Source of the DNA: Bdellovibrio sp. ZAP7
Lineage (GTDB): Bacteria; Bdellovibrionota; FAC87; UBA2466
Reading direction: 5' to 3'
Assembly (NCBI GenBank): GCA_945878405.1
Contig: CAMCTJ010000006.1
Coordinates: 1 to 64,000, forward strand
DNA length: 64,000 bases
The notes beneath the pieces are model-generated. The model did not search any database. It had not been told where the DNA came from and worked only from the letters and a program-made list of their open reading frames with translations. This document shows positions 41,049 through 49,592 of the stretch, in pieces. A program made the translations under genes and the position numbers. The stretch's first letter is position 1; the number at the start of each line of letters is the position of its first letter.

Positions 41049-43457
41049 TTAATCATCATCTCGACGATTGAAGCGATCGTCGTCATCTCTATCAGATGGC
41101 ATCGCATCACGATCGTCACGGAATCGATCTCTGTCTCGATCCCCGTCACGATCTCGATCACGGAATCGATCATCTCTTCGAGGCATCCGATTTCCCGGTC
41201 TGTCCCCTCGATCTCTTCCACCCATCGATCGACCACCGCGGTCTCCGCCGCGATCTCCCCCTCGGGGGCCTCGACCTTCGCTACGCGGACCACGGGGTCT
41301 GTCGTCTCGTGATCGCTCTTCGCGATGGCCTGCGTCTTGCTCTTGTGGAGCTCCTTCGGGTTTTTCGATCAGAGCTTTTCGTGAAAGTCGGATTTTTCCA
41401 CTGGGTTCAACTTCCAAGCATTTAACCTTAATGATGTCTCCTGCTTTGACAACGTCATCAACGTATCTAACTCGGAAATGTTCCAACTCAGAAATGTGGC
41501 AAAGTCCTTCAGTGCCAGGAATAATTTCAACGAAAGCACCGAAATCAGCAATCTTCGTTACTTTACCTTCATAAATTTTTCCGGGTTCGGGCTCTTCCAC
41601 GATCTGATTGATGATATCAATAGCTTTTTGAGCCGATTCACCGTCAGCAGATGCAATTTTAATGAGACCGTCATCTTCAATATCAATTTTAACGCCTGTG
41701 CGCTCAATGATACTTCGAATGACTTTACCGCCAGAGCCAATGACTTCTCTCACTTTGTCAGGTTTTACCCGCATTGTGAAAATGCGTGGCGCATACGGTG
41801 AAAACTCTTCTTTGGCCTTATCAAGAACGGCGTTCATTTTTGAAAGGATGTGCAATCTGCCTTCTCTCGCTTGAGCCAGGGCCTTCTCCATAATTTCTCT
41901 GGATACGCCACCGATTTTCAAATCCATTTGGAAAGCAGTAACCCCTTCTTGAGTTCCGCAGACTTTAAAGTCCATGTCCCCAAGATGGTCTTCATCACCT
42001 AAAATATCCGATAAAATCGCAATTTTTTCGCCTTCTTTAATCAGACCCATCGCTACACCTGCAACGGGTTTCGCAAGCGGAATCCCAGCGTCCATCATAG
42101 CCAATGAACCGCTACAAACCGTAGCCATTGAAGATGAACCGTTTGACTCTAATACTTCCGATACTAAGCGAATCGTATAGGGGAATTGTTCCTTAGAAGG
42201 AACTAACGGTAACAAAGCTCGTTCAGCCAAGAAACCATGCCCAATTTCTCGTCGACCGGGTGGTCGAAGTGGCCTTGCTTCACCCACCGAAAAGGGCGGA
42301 AAGTTATAATGGAGCAAGAAGGTTTTTTGAAACACCCCGCTGATCGAGTCAATTTTTTGCTCATCGTCAGCTGTTCCCAGAGTGATGGCTGCCAACACCT
42401 GAGTTTCCCCTCGAGTAAAAAGAGCTGATCCGTGTACTCGTGGCAATAAACCTGTCTCACAAGAAATCGGTCTAATTTCATTATAAGCACGGCCATCAAT
42501 ACGTCGCTGCGTGTTTACGGTAAGTTCGCGAGCATACGCCGCTTTTGTTTCCTCAAAATAAGTGCCCACTAATTTGTTTTTAGCTTTCTCTTCATCCACA
42601 GTGGGATTTTTGACGAGGAACTTTTCTTCCATCGCTTTTTTAACTTCGTCGATAGCTGAATACCGAGCTAGCTTTTCACGAATAGAGAATGCCTTTTCAA
42701 GCTGAGGCCAGCAAAAATCACGAACGTTCTTTTTTAAGGCTTCATCACGAAGAGGTTTATTATAGGTTCGTTTTTCTTTTCCAGCTTTTTGACGAAGCTC
42801 TTCTTGCATCTCAAAAATAACTTTCATCTCCTGCTGGGCAAAATCGAGTGCGTCGACCATTTCTTTTTCAGAAACTTCTCGACTCATCCCTTCCACCATC
42901 ACCACACCAGTGGGAACTCCAGCAACGAGAAGGTCTAACTTGGTGTTGGGAGCTTCTGAGGGAGGGAAATTAAGAACTAGTTTGCCATCCAGCAGACCGA
43001 CACGACAGCTTGCCACTGGTCCGCTAAAAGGAATGTCAGAAATATGAAGAGCAGCGCTAGCAGCAATTGAAGCTACAAAGTCTGGCTCATTTACTCCGTC
43101 TACTGATAGCACTGTAACAACGACATTCGTCTCATACAGATAATCTTCAGGAAAAAGAGGTCGAATCGGTCGATCAATCAATCGGGCAGATAAAGTTGCC
43201 TTTTCGGAAGGCTTAGCTTCTCTTTTAAAAAACCCTCCGGGGATTCTTCCTGCAGAATAGTACTTCTCTTGAAAATCCACAGTTAAAGGAAAAAAATCTG
43301 CTGACGCTCCTAATTTTCTTGCGGAGACAACGGTTACTAAAACCATTGTGTCTCCGTATCTTGCAACTACTGAAGCATCTGTTTGTTTGGCGAGCTTACC
43401 GGTCTGTAGAGTTAACAGACGTCCGCCGTATTCACGGCTTACTTCGACGACGTTCAT
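41049..43457 (-). CDS. pnp: Polyribonucleotide nucleotidyltransferase Pnp with charged C-terminal tail
   Basis: PNPase degrades RNA phosphorolytically from the 3' end. The two RNase PH-like domains (about 1-220 and 300-560, with LLHYNFPPFSVGEARPLRPPGRREIGHG), the KH domain (VIGSGGKVIRSIIERTGVKIDIEDDG) and the S1 domain (YEGKVTKIADFGAFVEIIPGTEGLCHIS) are in the usual order. Length is 802 aa, about 90 longer than E. coli. The extra residues (about 700-802) are almost only Arg, Asp, Gly and Glu in short repeats, likely disordered and RNA- or RNase E-binding. It lies 13 bp after rpsO, as is widespread. Confidence 0.96.
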   Translation of the reverse strand: MNVVEVSREYGGRLLTLQTGKLAKQTDASVVARYGDTMVLVTVVSARKLGASADFFPLTVDFQEKYYSAGRIPGGFFKREAKPSEKATLSARLIDRPIRPLFPEDYLYETNVVVTVLSVDGVNEPDFVASIAASAALHISDIPFSGPVASCRVGLLDGKLVLNFPPSEAPNTKLDLLVAGVPTGVVMVEGMSREVSEKEMVDALDFAQQEMKVIFEMQEELRQKAGKEKRTYNKPLRDEALKKNVRDFCWPQLEKAFSIREKLARYSAIDEVKKAMEEKFLVKNPTVDEEKAKNKLVGTYFEETKAAYARELTVNTQRRIDGRAYNEIRPISCETGLLPRVHGSALFTRGETQVLAAITLGTADDEQKIDSISGVFQKTFLLHYNFPPFSVGEARPLRPPGRREIGHGFLAERALLPLVPSKEQFPYTIRLVSEVLESNGSSSMATVCSGSLAMMDAGIPLAKPVAGVAMGLIKEGEKIAILSDILGDEDHLGDMDFKVCGTQEGVTAFQMDLKIGGVSREIMEKALAQAREGRLHILSKMNAVLDKAKEEFSPYAPRIFTMRVKPDKVREVIGSGGKVIRSIIERTGVKIDIEDDGLIKIASADGESAQKAIDIINQIVEEPEPGKIYEGKVTKIADFGAFVEIIPGTEGLCHISELEHFRVRYVDDVVKAGDIIKVKCLEVEPSGKIRLSRKALIEKPEGAPQEQDAGHREERSRDDRPRGPRSEGRGPRGGDRGGDRGGRSMGGRDRGDRPGNRMPRRDDRFRDRDRDGDRDRDRFRDDRDAMPSDRDDDDRFNRRDDD

Positions 43458-43470
43458 GATTTAGTTTCCT

Positions 43471-43740
43471 TTACTTTCTAATATTGAGGCGCTGGATCAG
43501 CTGCTGGTAGCGAGCGTTGTCTGTCTTTTTAATATAATCCAACAGACGTCTTCGCGAACTTACCAATTTCAGCAAGCCACGACGAGAATGGTGATCTTTT
43601 TTGTGCTCTTTGAAATGAGGAGCTAAACTATTGATTCGCTCGGTCAGCAATGCTACTTGCACGTCTGGAGAACCAGTATCTCCGGGATGAATCTTGTAAT
43701 TACCGATTAACGTTGTTTTTTGTTCTTTTGTAAGACTCAC
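43471..43740 (-). CDS. rpsO: 30S ribosomal protein S15
   Basis: The 89-aa protein has the S15 signature [55 protein letters not shown]. It binds 16S rRNA and the S6/S18 pair at the 30S platform. It starts with GTG behind a GAAGGGG site. The rpsO-pnp pair is conserved across bacteria and often under leader control; the 73-bp gap to truB may hold a promoter, but I see no convincing one. Confidence 0.98.
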   Translation of the reverse strand: MSLTKEQKTTLIGNYKIHPGDTGSPDVQVALLTERINSLAPHFKEHKKDHHSRRGLLKLVSSRRRLLDYIKKTDNARYQQLIQRLNIRK

Positions 43741-43813
43741 GGGACCCCTTCTTTTATTACTCTAGTCTTAAGTTATGGGCCAAGGAGTTACCATTATTGA
43801 TTCTTCTTGGCAA

Positions 43814-44530
43814 TTAAGTATCTTGGGTGGCCGCCATTAAAAGACGGGTAAAGTTCTGATAGCCGCGCCGTCGAAATTCCTCAGGCTCGGCCTGGATCTG
43901 CTCTAACGTTGCACTTCCATCAATTTGGAAGGGACCGCAGCTCAAACGTCTTAGCGCCGTTAAGTGCCCGACAGTGCCCAGCTTTTCGGCAATTTCCTTC
44001 CCTAAACTACGAATATAGGTACCTTTTGAACAATGGACCTCAAAAACCACCTGAGAGGGCTCCCATTGAATCAGGTCCAACCGATATAATTGAACCGATA
44101 CTCGCTCCCTGGGGATAGTGACGTTCATCCGAGCCAATTCATAAAGCCTAACCCCTTGAACCTTTTTAGCGCTAAACATCGGGGGGAGTTGGGACCACTC
44201 TCCTTCAAAGCTCTTTAAACAGGAAGCGACTTGTTCCTCAGTTAACGGAGGAACCGCTGCAGTCTTAATGGGATTTCCTGTTAAATCTAAAGAATCAGTC
44301 TCTGTTCCTAAGGTTAACGTCGCTCGGTAGGTCTTGTCAGAATTTATAAGCGAATTTGAAATCTTGGTGGCTTTGCCCAACAAAAGCACCAATACCCCGG
44401 TAGCAAAGGGGTCTAAACTTCCTGCATGCCCGATTTTGTCGTTGGGAAATATTTTTTTTAAATTTCGAACGACATCAAAACTGGTTGGCCCAACCGGCTT
44501 GTCCACTATCAATACAGCTTCAGTTAACAT
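43814..44530 (-). CDS. truB: tRNA pseudouridine(55) synthase TruB (short form)
   Basis: TruB forms the pseudouridine of the T-loop in tRNA. The catalytic aspartate is in HAGSLDPFATGVLVLLLGKATKIS; other blocks are DKPVGPTSFDVV and the KGTYIRSLGKEIA segment. At 238 aa it has the catalytic core but appears to lack the C-terminal PUA domain of longer family members (about 314 aa in E. coli). The ATG follows the rbfA stop directly (adjacent, no gap), so the two genes are coupled. Confidence 0.94.
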   Translation of the reverse strand: MLTEAVLIVDKPVGPTSFDVVRNLKKIFPNDKIGHAGSLDPFATGVLVLLLGKATKISNSLINSDKTYRATLTLGTETDSLDLTGNPIKTAAVPPLTEEQVASCLKSFEGEWSQLPPMFSAKKVQGVRLYELARMNVTIPRERVSVQLYRLDLIQWEPSQVVFEVHCSKGTYIRSLGKEIAEKLGTVGHLTALRRLSCGPFQIDGSATLEQIQAEPEEFRRRGYQNFTRLLMAATQDT

Positions 44531-44914
44531 CTATTCCTCAGAGGAAACGCTCATATCCTTATGAGAAATTTGGTCCATCAAACTCATTAAATGGGCTACT
44601 TCCCCACCATGAGTGTCTCTTTTAAAACGAAGATCAGGGGTAAACTTTGTGGCCATTGCTTCGCCGATTTTTCGCCGAAAAAAGGAAGTTGCGCTCTTAA
44701 GCCCCTTCTCAATTTCTTTTTGTTTTTTTTCTTCCAGAGAAGCTCCATCTCGAGTGTCGTAGTACACCCAAGCTAGATGCAAATCCTTGGATACTTTTAC
44801 ATCGGTAACCATCACATCAGACAAACGGGGGTCAGAGACATCCCTTAATAGAACATTCATGAGCGTCTCTCGAATGGTTTGAGCAACTTTTTCCGTGCGA
44901 ATGGACCCGTTCAT
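44531..44914 (-). CDS. rbfA: Ribosome-binding factor A
   Basis: RbfA is a KH-fold factor for 30S maturation. The 127-aa protein has the family start (RTEKVAQTIRETLMNVLLRDVSDPRLSDVMVTDVKVSKDLHLAWVYYD) and the block KGLKSATSFFRRKIGEAMATKFTPDLRFKRD. Its start overlaps the infB stop by 4 bp and its stop directly abuts truB. Confidence 0.95.
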   Translation of the reverse strand: MNGSIRTEKVAQTIRETLMNVLLRDVSDPRLSDVMVTDVKVSKDLHLAWVYYDTRDGASLEEKKQKEIEKGLKSATSFFRRKIGEAMATKFTPDLRFKRDTHGGEVAHLMSLMDQISHKDMSVSSEE

Positions 44915-47538
44915 AAATTGGTTTCAGCAATTTCTTCCTTGATATAAGCCTCGAATTGATCGCCGAGCTTCAAGTCATTGAAGTTTTCAAGTCCAATACC
45001 GCACTCAAATCCTTGGGCCACTTCTTTCACATCTTCTTTAAAGCGTTTCAAAGATGAAATCTTACCTTCGTAAACTATTCTGTTTTCGCGCAAGAGCCTC
45101 AAGAAACAGCCTCGCTGTACTTTTCCGTCGATTACTGCACTTCCAGCAATTGTGCCAACTTTTGGAACAGAGAAGATATCTCGGACTTCAGCCCGTCCGA
45201 TAACTTTTTCACGAACTTTTTTATCCACCAGCCCCAGCAACATTTTCTTCAAATCATCGAGCATTTCATAAATGATGCTATAGGTTCGAACTTCGATACC
45301 TTGTCTTTCGGCAAGCTTAATAGCTTTAATATCGGGACGAACATTAAACCCGACCACGACAGCCTTACTGGCAGAGGCCAGCATGATATCGCTCTCGGTT
45401 ACTCCACCCGTGGAGGCATGCAGAAGTTTCAGTTTTACTTTTTCACTGGGTAACTTTGTTATGGTTTCTCTCAAAGCTTCAACAGAACCCTGAACATCGG
45501 CTTTTAAAATGACTCGTAGCTCTTTATCTGTCGCAGCTTGAGCCAGCATTTCTTCTAAGGTTAATTTAGGCTTACTCTCAGCTGCTGTTCGTTTCAGTTG
45601 TTCAGCTTTGGATTCAGTGATGGTTTTTGCAGTCTTTTCATCAGCTACTACGTAAAACAGATCCCCGACATCGGGAACACTCGGCAAACCCAAAATCTCA
45701 ACGGGAACTCCGGGTGAAGCTTCATCCACTCTCTGTGAACGATCATTACTCAATGCTCTTACTTTGCCATAGAAAAGACCGCACACGATCAGATCGCCAG
45801 GGTGTAGATTTCCATGCTGGACAAGAACGGATACCAATGGTCCGCGATTTTTATCTAATCGCGATTCAACTACTGTACCTCTAGCCGGCACATCATAATT
45901 TGCTTTAAGCTCCAACACTTCTGCTTGAAGCAAAATGGAATCCAGCAACGTATCGATGCCTTTGCCAGTTTTTGCAGACACTGGAACGTACAAGGTATCG
46001 CCTCCCCACTCTTCGGGAGCCAATCCATGTCCGGAAAGAGTTTGCTTGATTCGATCCGGGTTAGCATCTGGGAGGTCAATTTTATTTACTGCAACTACGA
46101 TAGGAACTCCCGCAGCCTTGGCGTGATCTACCGATTCCAAAGTTTGAGGCATTACTCCGTCTGTTGCCGAGACAACCAGAACCACAATATCGGTTACTTT
46201 TGCTCCCCGTGCCCGCATCGCAGTAAAAGCTTCATGGCCTGGAGTGTCGATAAAGGTGACTCGACCCCTTTTAGGAACATCCACGTAATAAGCACCCACG
46301 TGCTGTGTAATTCCACCTGCCTCTCCTTTAGCAACATTCGTTTTCCGAATAGCGTCTAAGAGAGATGTCTTACCGTGGTCAACATGGCCCATGATGGTAA
46401 CCACAGGGCCTCTAGCTTTGAGGTTTTCCGGGGTTAAATCAAGCGCAGGGACGTAGTCTTCCTCTTTAAAGACTCGTTGCTTGATTTCAAAATTAAATTC
46501 CTGACCAACCAGCGAAGCAGTGTCGAAGTCGATCATTTGATTCTGAGCTGCGGTTACTCCAAGAGACATAAGCTTTTGAATGACCGCAGCTGCTTTTTGA
46601 CCCATTTCTTTTGCGAGATCACCAACCGTGATTCCATTCCCCATTTCAACAACTCGTTTGTGTTCTGCAGGGGTCGTTATTTGAGTCTTCATTGCGGGGC
46701 GGGCAATCGCATTCTTTCTCTTTTTTGTGGAGTGAACCAGCTCTCGCTTCAAGAAATCCGAACTTTTAAAAACGGTGTTTTGCCGCTCCAGCATCCTTCT
46801 TCTTCCTGCCTCCTTAGTGGCATCAACGCTGGGAGTAGCTTCAACTTCTTGCACTCTTTTTAATCCAAATATCGGTCCTGTCTCCGCTGATCCACCTTCT
46901 CTCGGTGCCCCTGCACTTCCCGGAGTTCCAGGTTTTTTCGCTGCAGGTTTCGGAGTGATTTCTCGTTTAGGACGATCTACTTTAGGCCCGACCTTTTCAC
47001 CTAAATAGGACTCCGTAGATACACGTTTTACAATGGACGGAAAGAACCTTCGTTTGGGAGGCTCAGGAGGCGCTTCTTGCTTTTTCTCAGGCGCAACAGG
47101 GGCTGCTGCAACTTCAACCGGAACTTCCTCGGCTTCAACTACTTCAGCTGCTTCTGCTACTTCACTTACGACAACTGAGGGTTCCTCTGCGGGCGTAGCG
47201 GCAATTGCAGTCTGTTCAACTTCATTCTCTTCAACGGGTGGCTCCACCACGGGAGCGGCTTCCGGAGTTTTGGCGACTGTTCTTCTTCGAATTACAGTAG
47301 CTCCAACTCGCTTCTCTGAAACGGCAGTTTGAGAAGTTGTCGCAGCCGCTGCCTCTTTCTTTGTTGTATTCGGCTTATTTTTCTTAAAATATTCTCGAAC
47401 TGTTCGGCTTTCCTCCGTTCCAAGAATGCTGGTAATTCCTTTTACCTTCACTCCTAAACGTTGAGTAACCTCTAACAAATGCTGGGCTTCGACTCCCAGC
47501 TCTTTTGCCAATTCGTAGACTTTTAATTTTCCAGTCAT
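44911..47538 (-). CDS. infB: Translation initiation factor IF-2
   Basis: IF-2 is the GTPase that brings initiator tRNA to the 30S subunit. The 875-aa protein starts with the IF2_N domain ([29 protein letters not shown]). An Ala/Glu/Pro-rich linker (about 70-240) precedes the second N-domain and the G domain: [26 protein letters not shown] and NKIDLPD. Domains II-IV follow to the C-terminus. It lies 25 bp after nusA. Confidence 0.98.
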   Translation of the reverse strand: MTGKLKVYELAKELGVEAQHLLEVTQRLGVKVKGITSILGTEESRTVREYFKKNKPNTTKKEAAAATTSQTAVSEKRVGATVIRRRTVAKTPEAAPVVEPPVEENEVEQTAIAATPAEEPSVVVSEVAEAAEVVEAEEVPVEVAAAPVAPEKKQEAPPEPPKRRFFPSIVKRVSTESYLGEKVGPKVDRPKREITPKPAAKKPGTPGSAGAPREGGSAETGPIFGLKRVQEVEATPSVDATKEAGRRRMLERQNTVFKSSDFLKRELVHSTKKRKNAIARPAMKTQITTPAEHKRVVEMGNGITVGDLAKEMGQKAAAVIQKLMSLGVTAAQNQMIDFDTASLVGQEFNFEIKQRVFKEEDYVPALDLTPENLKARGPVVTIMGHVDHGKTSLLDAIRKTNVAKGEAGGITQHVGAYYVDVPKRGRVTFIDTPGHEAFTAMRARGAKVTDIVVLVVSATDGVMPQTLESVDHAKAAGVPIVVAVNKIDLPDANPDRIKQTLSGHGLAPEEWGGDTLYVPVSAKTGKGIDTLLDSILLQAEVLELKANYDVPARGTVVESRLDKNRGPLVSVLVQHGNLHPGDLIVCGLFYGKVRALSNDRSQRVDEASPGVPVEILGLPSVPDVGDLFYVVADEKTAKTITESKAEQLKRTAAESKPKLTLEEMLAQAATDKELRVILKADVQGSVEALRETITKLPSEKVKLKLLHASTGGVTESDIMLASASKAVVVGFNVRPDIKAIKLAERQGIEVRTYSIIYEMLDDLKKMLLGLVDKKVREKVIGRAEVRDIFSVPKVGTIAGSAVIDGKVQRGCFLRLLRENRIVYEGKISSLKRFKEDVKEVAQGFECGIGLENFNDLKLGDQFEAYIKEEIAETNL

Positions 47539-47563
47539 GCTTAGTTGTGTCCCTTATAAGTAG

Positions 47564-48973
47564 TTACTCAGTTGCTTGTCCAGAATCTGCTGTCTTCTCT
47601 TCACTCTTTGCACGTTCCTCATGAGCTTTAACTTCTGCTTTTAATCGCTCAAACACGGCATCAGAAGACATCTTGTTAGGATCCTGAGAGGCTTTCCTTT
47701 CTGTTTCAAGATAATGCTTTCGCATTTCATCTAGCTTGCCCGAGTCGATAAGTTTTTGAGCATTAGCCTTGATTTCAATAGACTTCTCTTCAGAGAATCC
47801 TGGAACTTCTTTCAATTGCTCCACTTCGGTTACAGTGAGTTGTTCTACTTTTGTATAACCGTAATGATACAAACTCTGAGCAAGGGTATCCGTCATCCCT
47901 TCAATGGCCATAAACATCGCTTTCATTGCATCTTGCCGAATTGTCATCTTTGTCTCTGAAAGAATGTCTAGTTTCCAGCCAGATAAAATAGACGCCAACT
48001 TAACGTTCTGGCCTCTTTTTCCGATGGCTAGAGAAAGTTGATTATCAGCGACTACGATTTCCATAGCATGGTGATATTCATCAATAACAACTTTCGAAAC
48101 TTCGGCTGGAGCCAGTGCATTACAGACAAAACGAGTCTCATCAGCATCCCAAGGCACGATGTCGATTTTTTCTCCGCGCAATTCCTGAACCACGTTTTGA
48201 ACGCGAGCTCCTTTTACTCCAACGCACGCTCCCACGGGATCAACGTCAGGATCTGACGAAGTAACTGCGATCTTTGCACGAATCCCTGGTTCTCTCGCAG
48301 CTCCTTTGATTTGCACAATCTCTTCAGCAACCTCTGGTACTTCATTTTTAAATAACTGAATAAGCAACTCAGGACATGTTCGGGACAGAACAATTTTTGG
48401 CCCGCGAGGAGTTTGCTGGACATCAATCAGAAAAGCTAACACTCGATCCCCGGGCTTGAAACTTTCACCAGGGATTTGTTCTCGAGTAGGTAAAATAGCG
48501 TCTGTTCTACCGACATCGACTACAATACAGCCCTTCTCAACTCTTCTACAGGTTCCACTTACCAGTTCACCTTTTTTAATATTAAATTCGTTGTAGATAA
48601 TATCCCGTTCGGCATCACGAACTTTTTGGATGATCACCTGTTTAGCTGTCTGAGCCGCGATTCTTCCAAACTCAGATGAGTCTAGTTTAATCCCGATACT
48701 GTCACCTAAAGCAACATCCGGATCTAATTGCTTAGCTTCGTCAGAAAGAACTTCCGTATTCTGATCTGCAACATCTTCAACCACGGTCTTGAATTGAAAC
48801 AACTCTACTTCTCCCAAATCCTCGTTGAAGTGAGCTTCCAATTCGACGTGCAATCCAAATTTCTTTTTTGCCGCCGTTAGCATGGCAGATTCGAGAGCTT
48901 CAACCAAAACAGAACGATCGATCCCTTTGTCTTTTTGAACCTGATCCAATACTCGTGATAGTTCAGATGCCAT
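47564..48973 (-). CDS. nusA: Transcription termination/antitermination protein NusA
   Basis: NusA binds RNA polymerase and modulates pausing, termination and antitermination. The 469-aa protein shows the N-terminal polymerase-binding domain (about 1-130), the S1 domain, and two KH domains (DPVGACVGVKGARVQNVVQELRGEKIDIVPWD, and SLAIGKRGQNVKLASILSGWKLDI). A C-terminal helix-hairpin-helix-like repeat follows (MTDTLAQSLYHYGYTKVEQLTVTEVEQLKEVPGF). It lies between rimP and infB as in most bacteria. NusA often autoregulates this operon through the leader, and here an intrinsic terminator and hairpins precede rimP. Confidence 0.97.
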   Translation of the reverse strand: MASELSRVLDQVQKDKGIDRSVLVEALESAMLTAAKKKFGLHVELEAHFNEDLGEVELFQFKTVVEDVADQNTEVLSDEAKQLDPDVALGDSIGIKLDSSEFGRIAAQTAKQVIIQKVRDAERDIIYNEFNIKKGELVSGTCRRVEKGCIVVDVGRTDAILPTREQIPGESFKPGDRVLAFLIDVQQTPRGPKIVLSRTCPELLIQLFKNEVPEVAEEIVQIKGAAREPGIRAKIAVTSSDPDVDPVGACVGVKGARVQNVVQELRGEKIDIVPWDADETRFVCNALAPAEVSKVVIDEYHHAMEIVVADNQLSLAIGKRGQNVKLASILSGWKLDILSETKMTIRQDAMKAMFMAIEGMTDTLAQSLYHYGYTKVEQLTVTEVEQLKEVPGFSEEKSIEIKANAQKLIDSGKLDEMRKHYLETERKASQDPNKMSSDAVFERLKAEVKAHEERAKSEEKTADSGQATE

Positions 48974-48984
48974 TTTTCCTCCCG

Positions 48985-49470
48985 CTAAATTCTAAATTCC
49001 CAAACAGTTTGGGCTTTTTTAATTTTATTCAACTCCACCAAAACTTCTTTTCCCGATACTTTCATTTCAAGTTGGCCTGGAAGCACTCTTAACAAGTGCC
49101 CTCGAAGTTGGCCTCCAATGCCGGGAATACTTTCCGTAAGTACCATTTTGAGTTCTTTTCCAGCTACTTTCTCAAAATCAGTTGAGAGCCGAAGACGACG
49201 ATCCAGTCCGGGCGAGGACACCTCAAGTTCGTACGAAGCATTAATATACTGGCCAGCTTCAAGGAGCGGATCCAAGTGTCTCGATACGGTCACACAATCA
49301 TCAATGGATACTTGGGGTCCTTCATTAGCAGACTCGATAAAAATTCTTAAAAGAGTTTTACCCGAAACATGACAATCCAGATCCACTACTCGATACCCTA
49401 AAGGCAACAACTCTTTTTCGCATAAATCTAATAACTTATGCTCTAGATCTGTTTTAGATATTGAGTCCAA
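48985..49470 (-). CDS. rimP: Ribosome maturation factor RimP
   Basis: RimP assists assembly of the 30S head. The 161-aa protein has the two expected parts, an alpha/beta domain (LCEKELLPLGYRVVDLDCHVSGKTLLRIFIE...) and the block YELEVSSPGLDRRLRLSTDFEKVAGKEL. It starts at TTG at 49470, behind GAGGGG. The start codon lies in the loop of a perfect 5-bp hairpin (49463-49476), which may restrict initiation. It is the first gene of the nusA-infB-rbfA-truB-rpsO-pnp-M16-dut run. Confidence 0.95.
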   Translation of the reverse strand: MDSISKTDLEHKLLDLCEKELLPLGYRVVDLDCHVSGKTLLRIFIESANEGPQVSIDDCVTVSRHLDPLLEAGQYINASYELEVSSPGLDRRLRLSTDFEKVAGKELKMVLTESIPGIGGQLRGHLLRVLPGQLEMKVSGKEVLVELNKIKKAQTVWEFRI

Positions 49471-49476
49471 AGACTC
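49463..49476 (-). promoter_or_regulatory. Hairpin enclosing the rimP start codon
   Basis: On the minus strand GAGTC-TTTG-GACTC forms a 5-bp perfect stem whose 4-base loop contains the TTG start of rimP. The stem includes the last three bases of the AGGGGAG ribosome-binding site. The structure could limit rimP translation unless it is opened by a protein or by a competing leader fold. Confidence 0.4.
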
Positions 49477-49489
49477 CCCTCAAAATAGT

Positions 49490-49515
49490 AAAAAAGCGGG
49501 CTTTTCGGCCCGCTT
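49490..49515 (-). terminator. Intrinsic terminator between PBP1A and rimP genes
   Basis: On the minus strand AAGCGGGC and GCCCGCTT form a perfect 8-bp GC-rich stem with a 6-base loop (CGAAAA), followed by six U residues. This is the clearest Rho-independent terminator in the window. It ends PBP1A transcription, but lies only about 20 bp before the rimP start, so it also sits inside the leader of any transcript starting at the 49544-49572 promoter. Confidence 0.85.
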
Positions 49516-49524
49516 CGTTAAATT

Positions 49525-49539
49525 CAGTCAACGAGACTG
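49525..49539 (-). other. Small stem-loop in the rimP leader
   Basis: CAGTC-TCGTT-GACTG is a perfect 5-bp hairpin in the predicted leader, upstream of the terminator. Its arms have partial complementarity to the GAGTC/GACTC arms around the rimP start, so alternative pairings are conceivable. Confidence 0.3.
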
Positions 49540-49543
49540 CCCC

Positions 49544-49572
49544 TTATTAGCAGTTTCCAAGAAATAAAACAA
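49544..49572 (-). promoter_or_regulatory. Candidate sigma70 promoter for the rimP-nusA-infB operon
   Basis: On the minus strand TTGTTT (-35) and TAATAA (-10) are separated by exactly 17 bases. The -10 is preceded by TGC, an extended -10 element. It lies in the gap between the PBP1A stop and the terminator. Transcription starting about 7 bases on would run through the terminator stem before reaching rimP. Confidence 0.55.
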
Positions 49573-49592
49573 GTAGGGGACCCCCTGGGGGC

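Noticed and set aside
41021-41574. Long ORFs on both strands across the end of pnp (90 aa minus frame, 168 aa and 109 aa plus frames)
   Set aside because: They are frame shadows of the Arg/Asp/Gly-rich PNPase tail; composition is that of low-complexity repeats read out of frame, and none has a family signature.
45925-46359. 144-aa plus-strand ORF opposite infB
   Set aside because: An antisense shadow of the GTPase domain; Cys/His/Ser-rich composition typical of reverse-frame reading.
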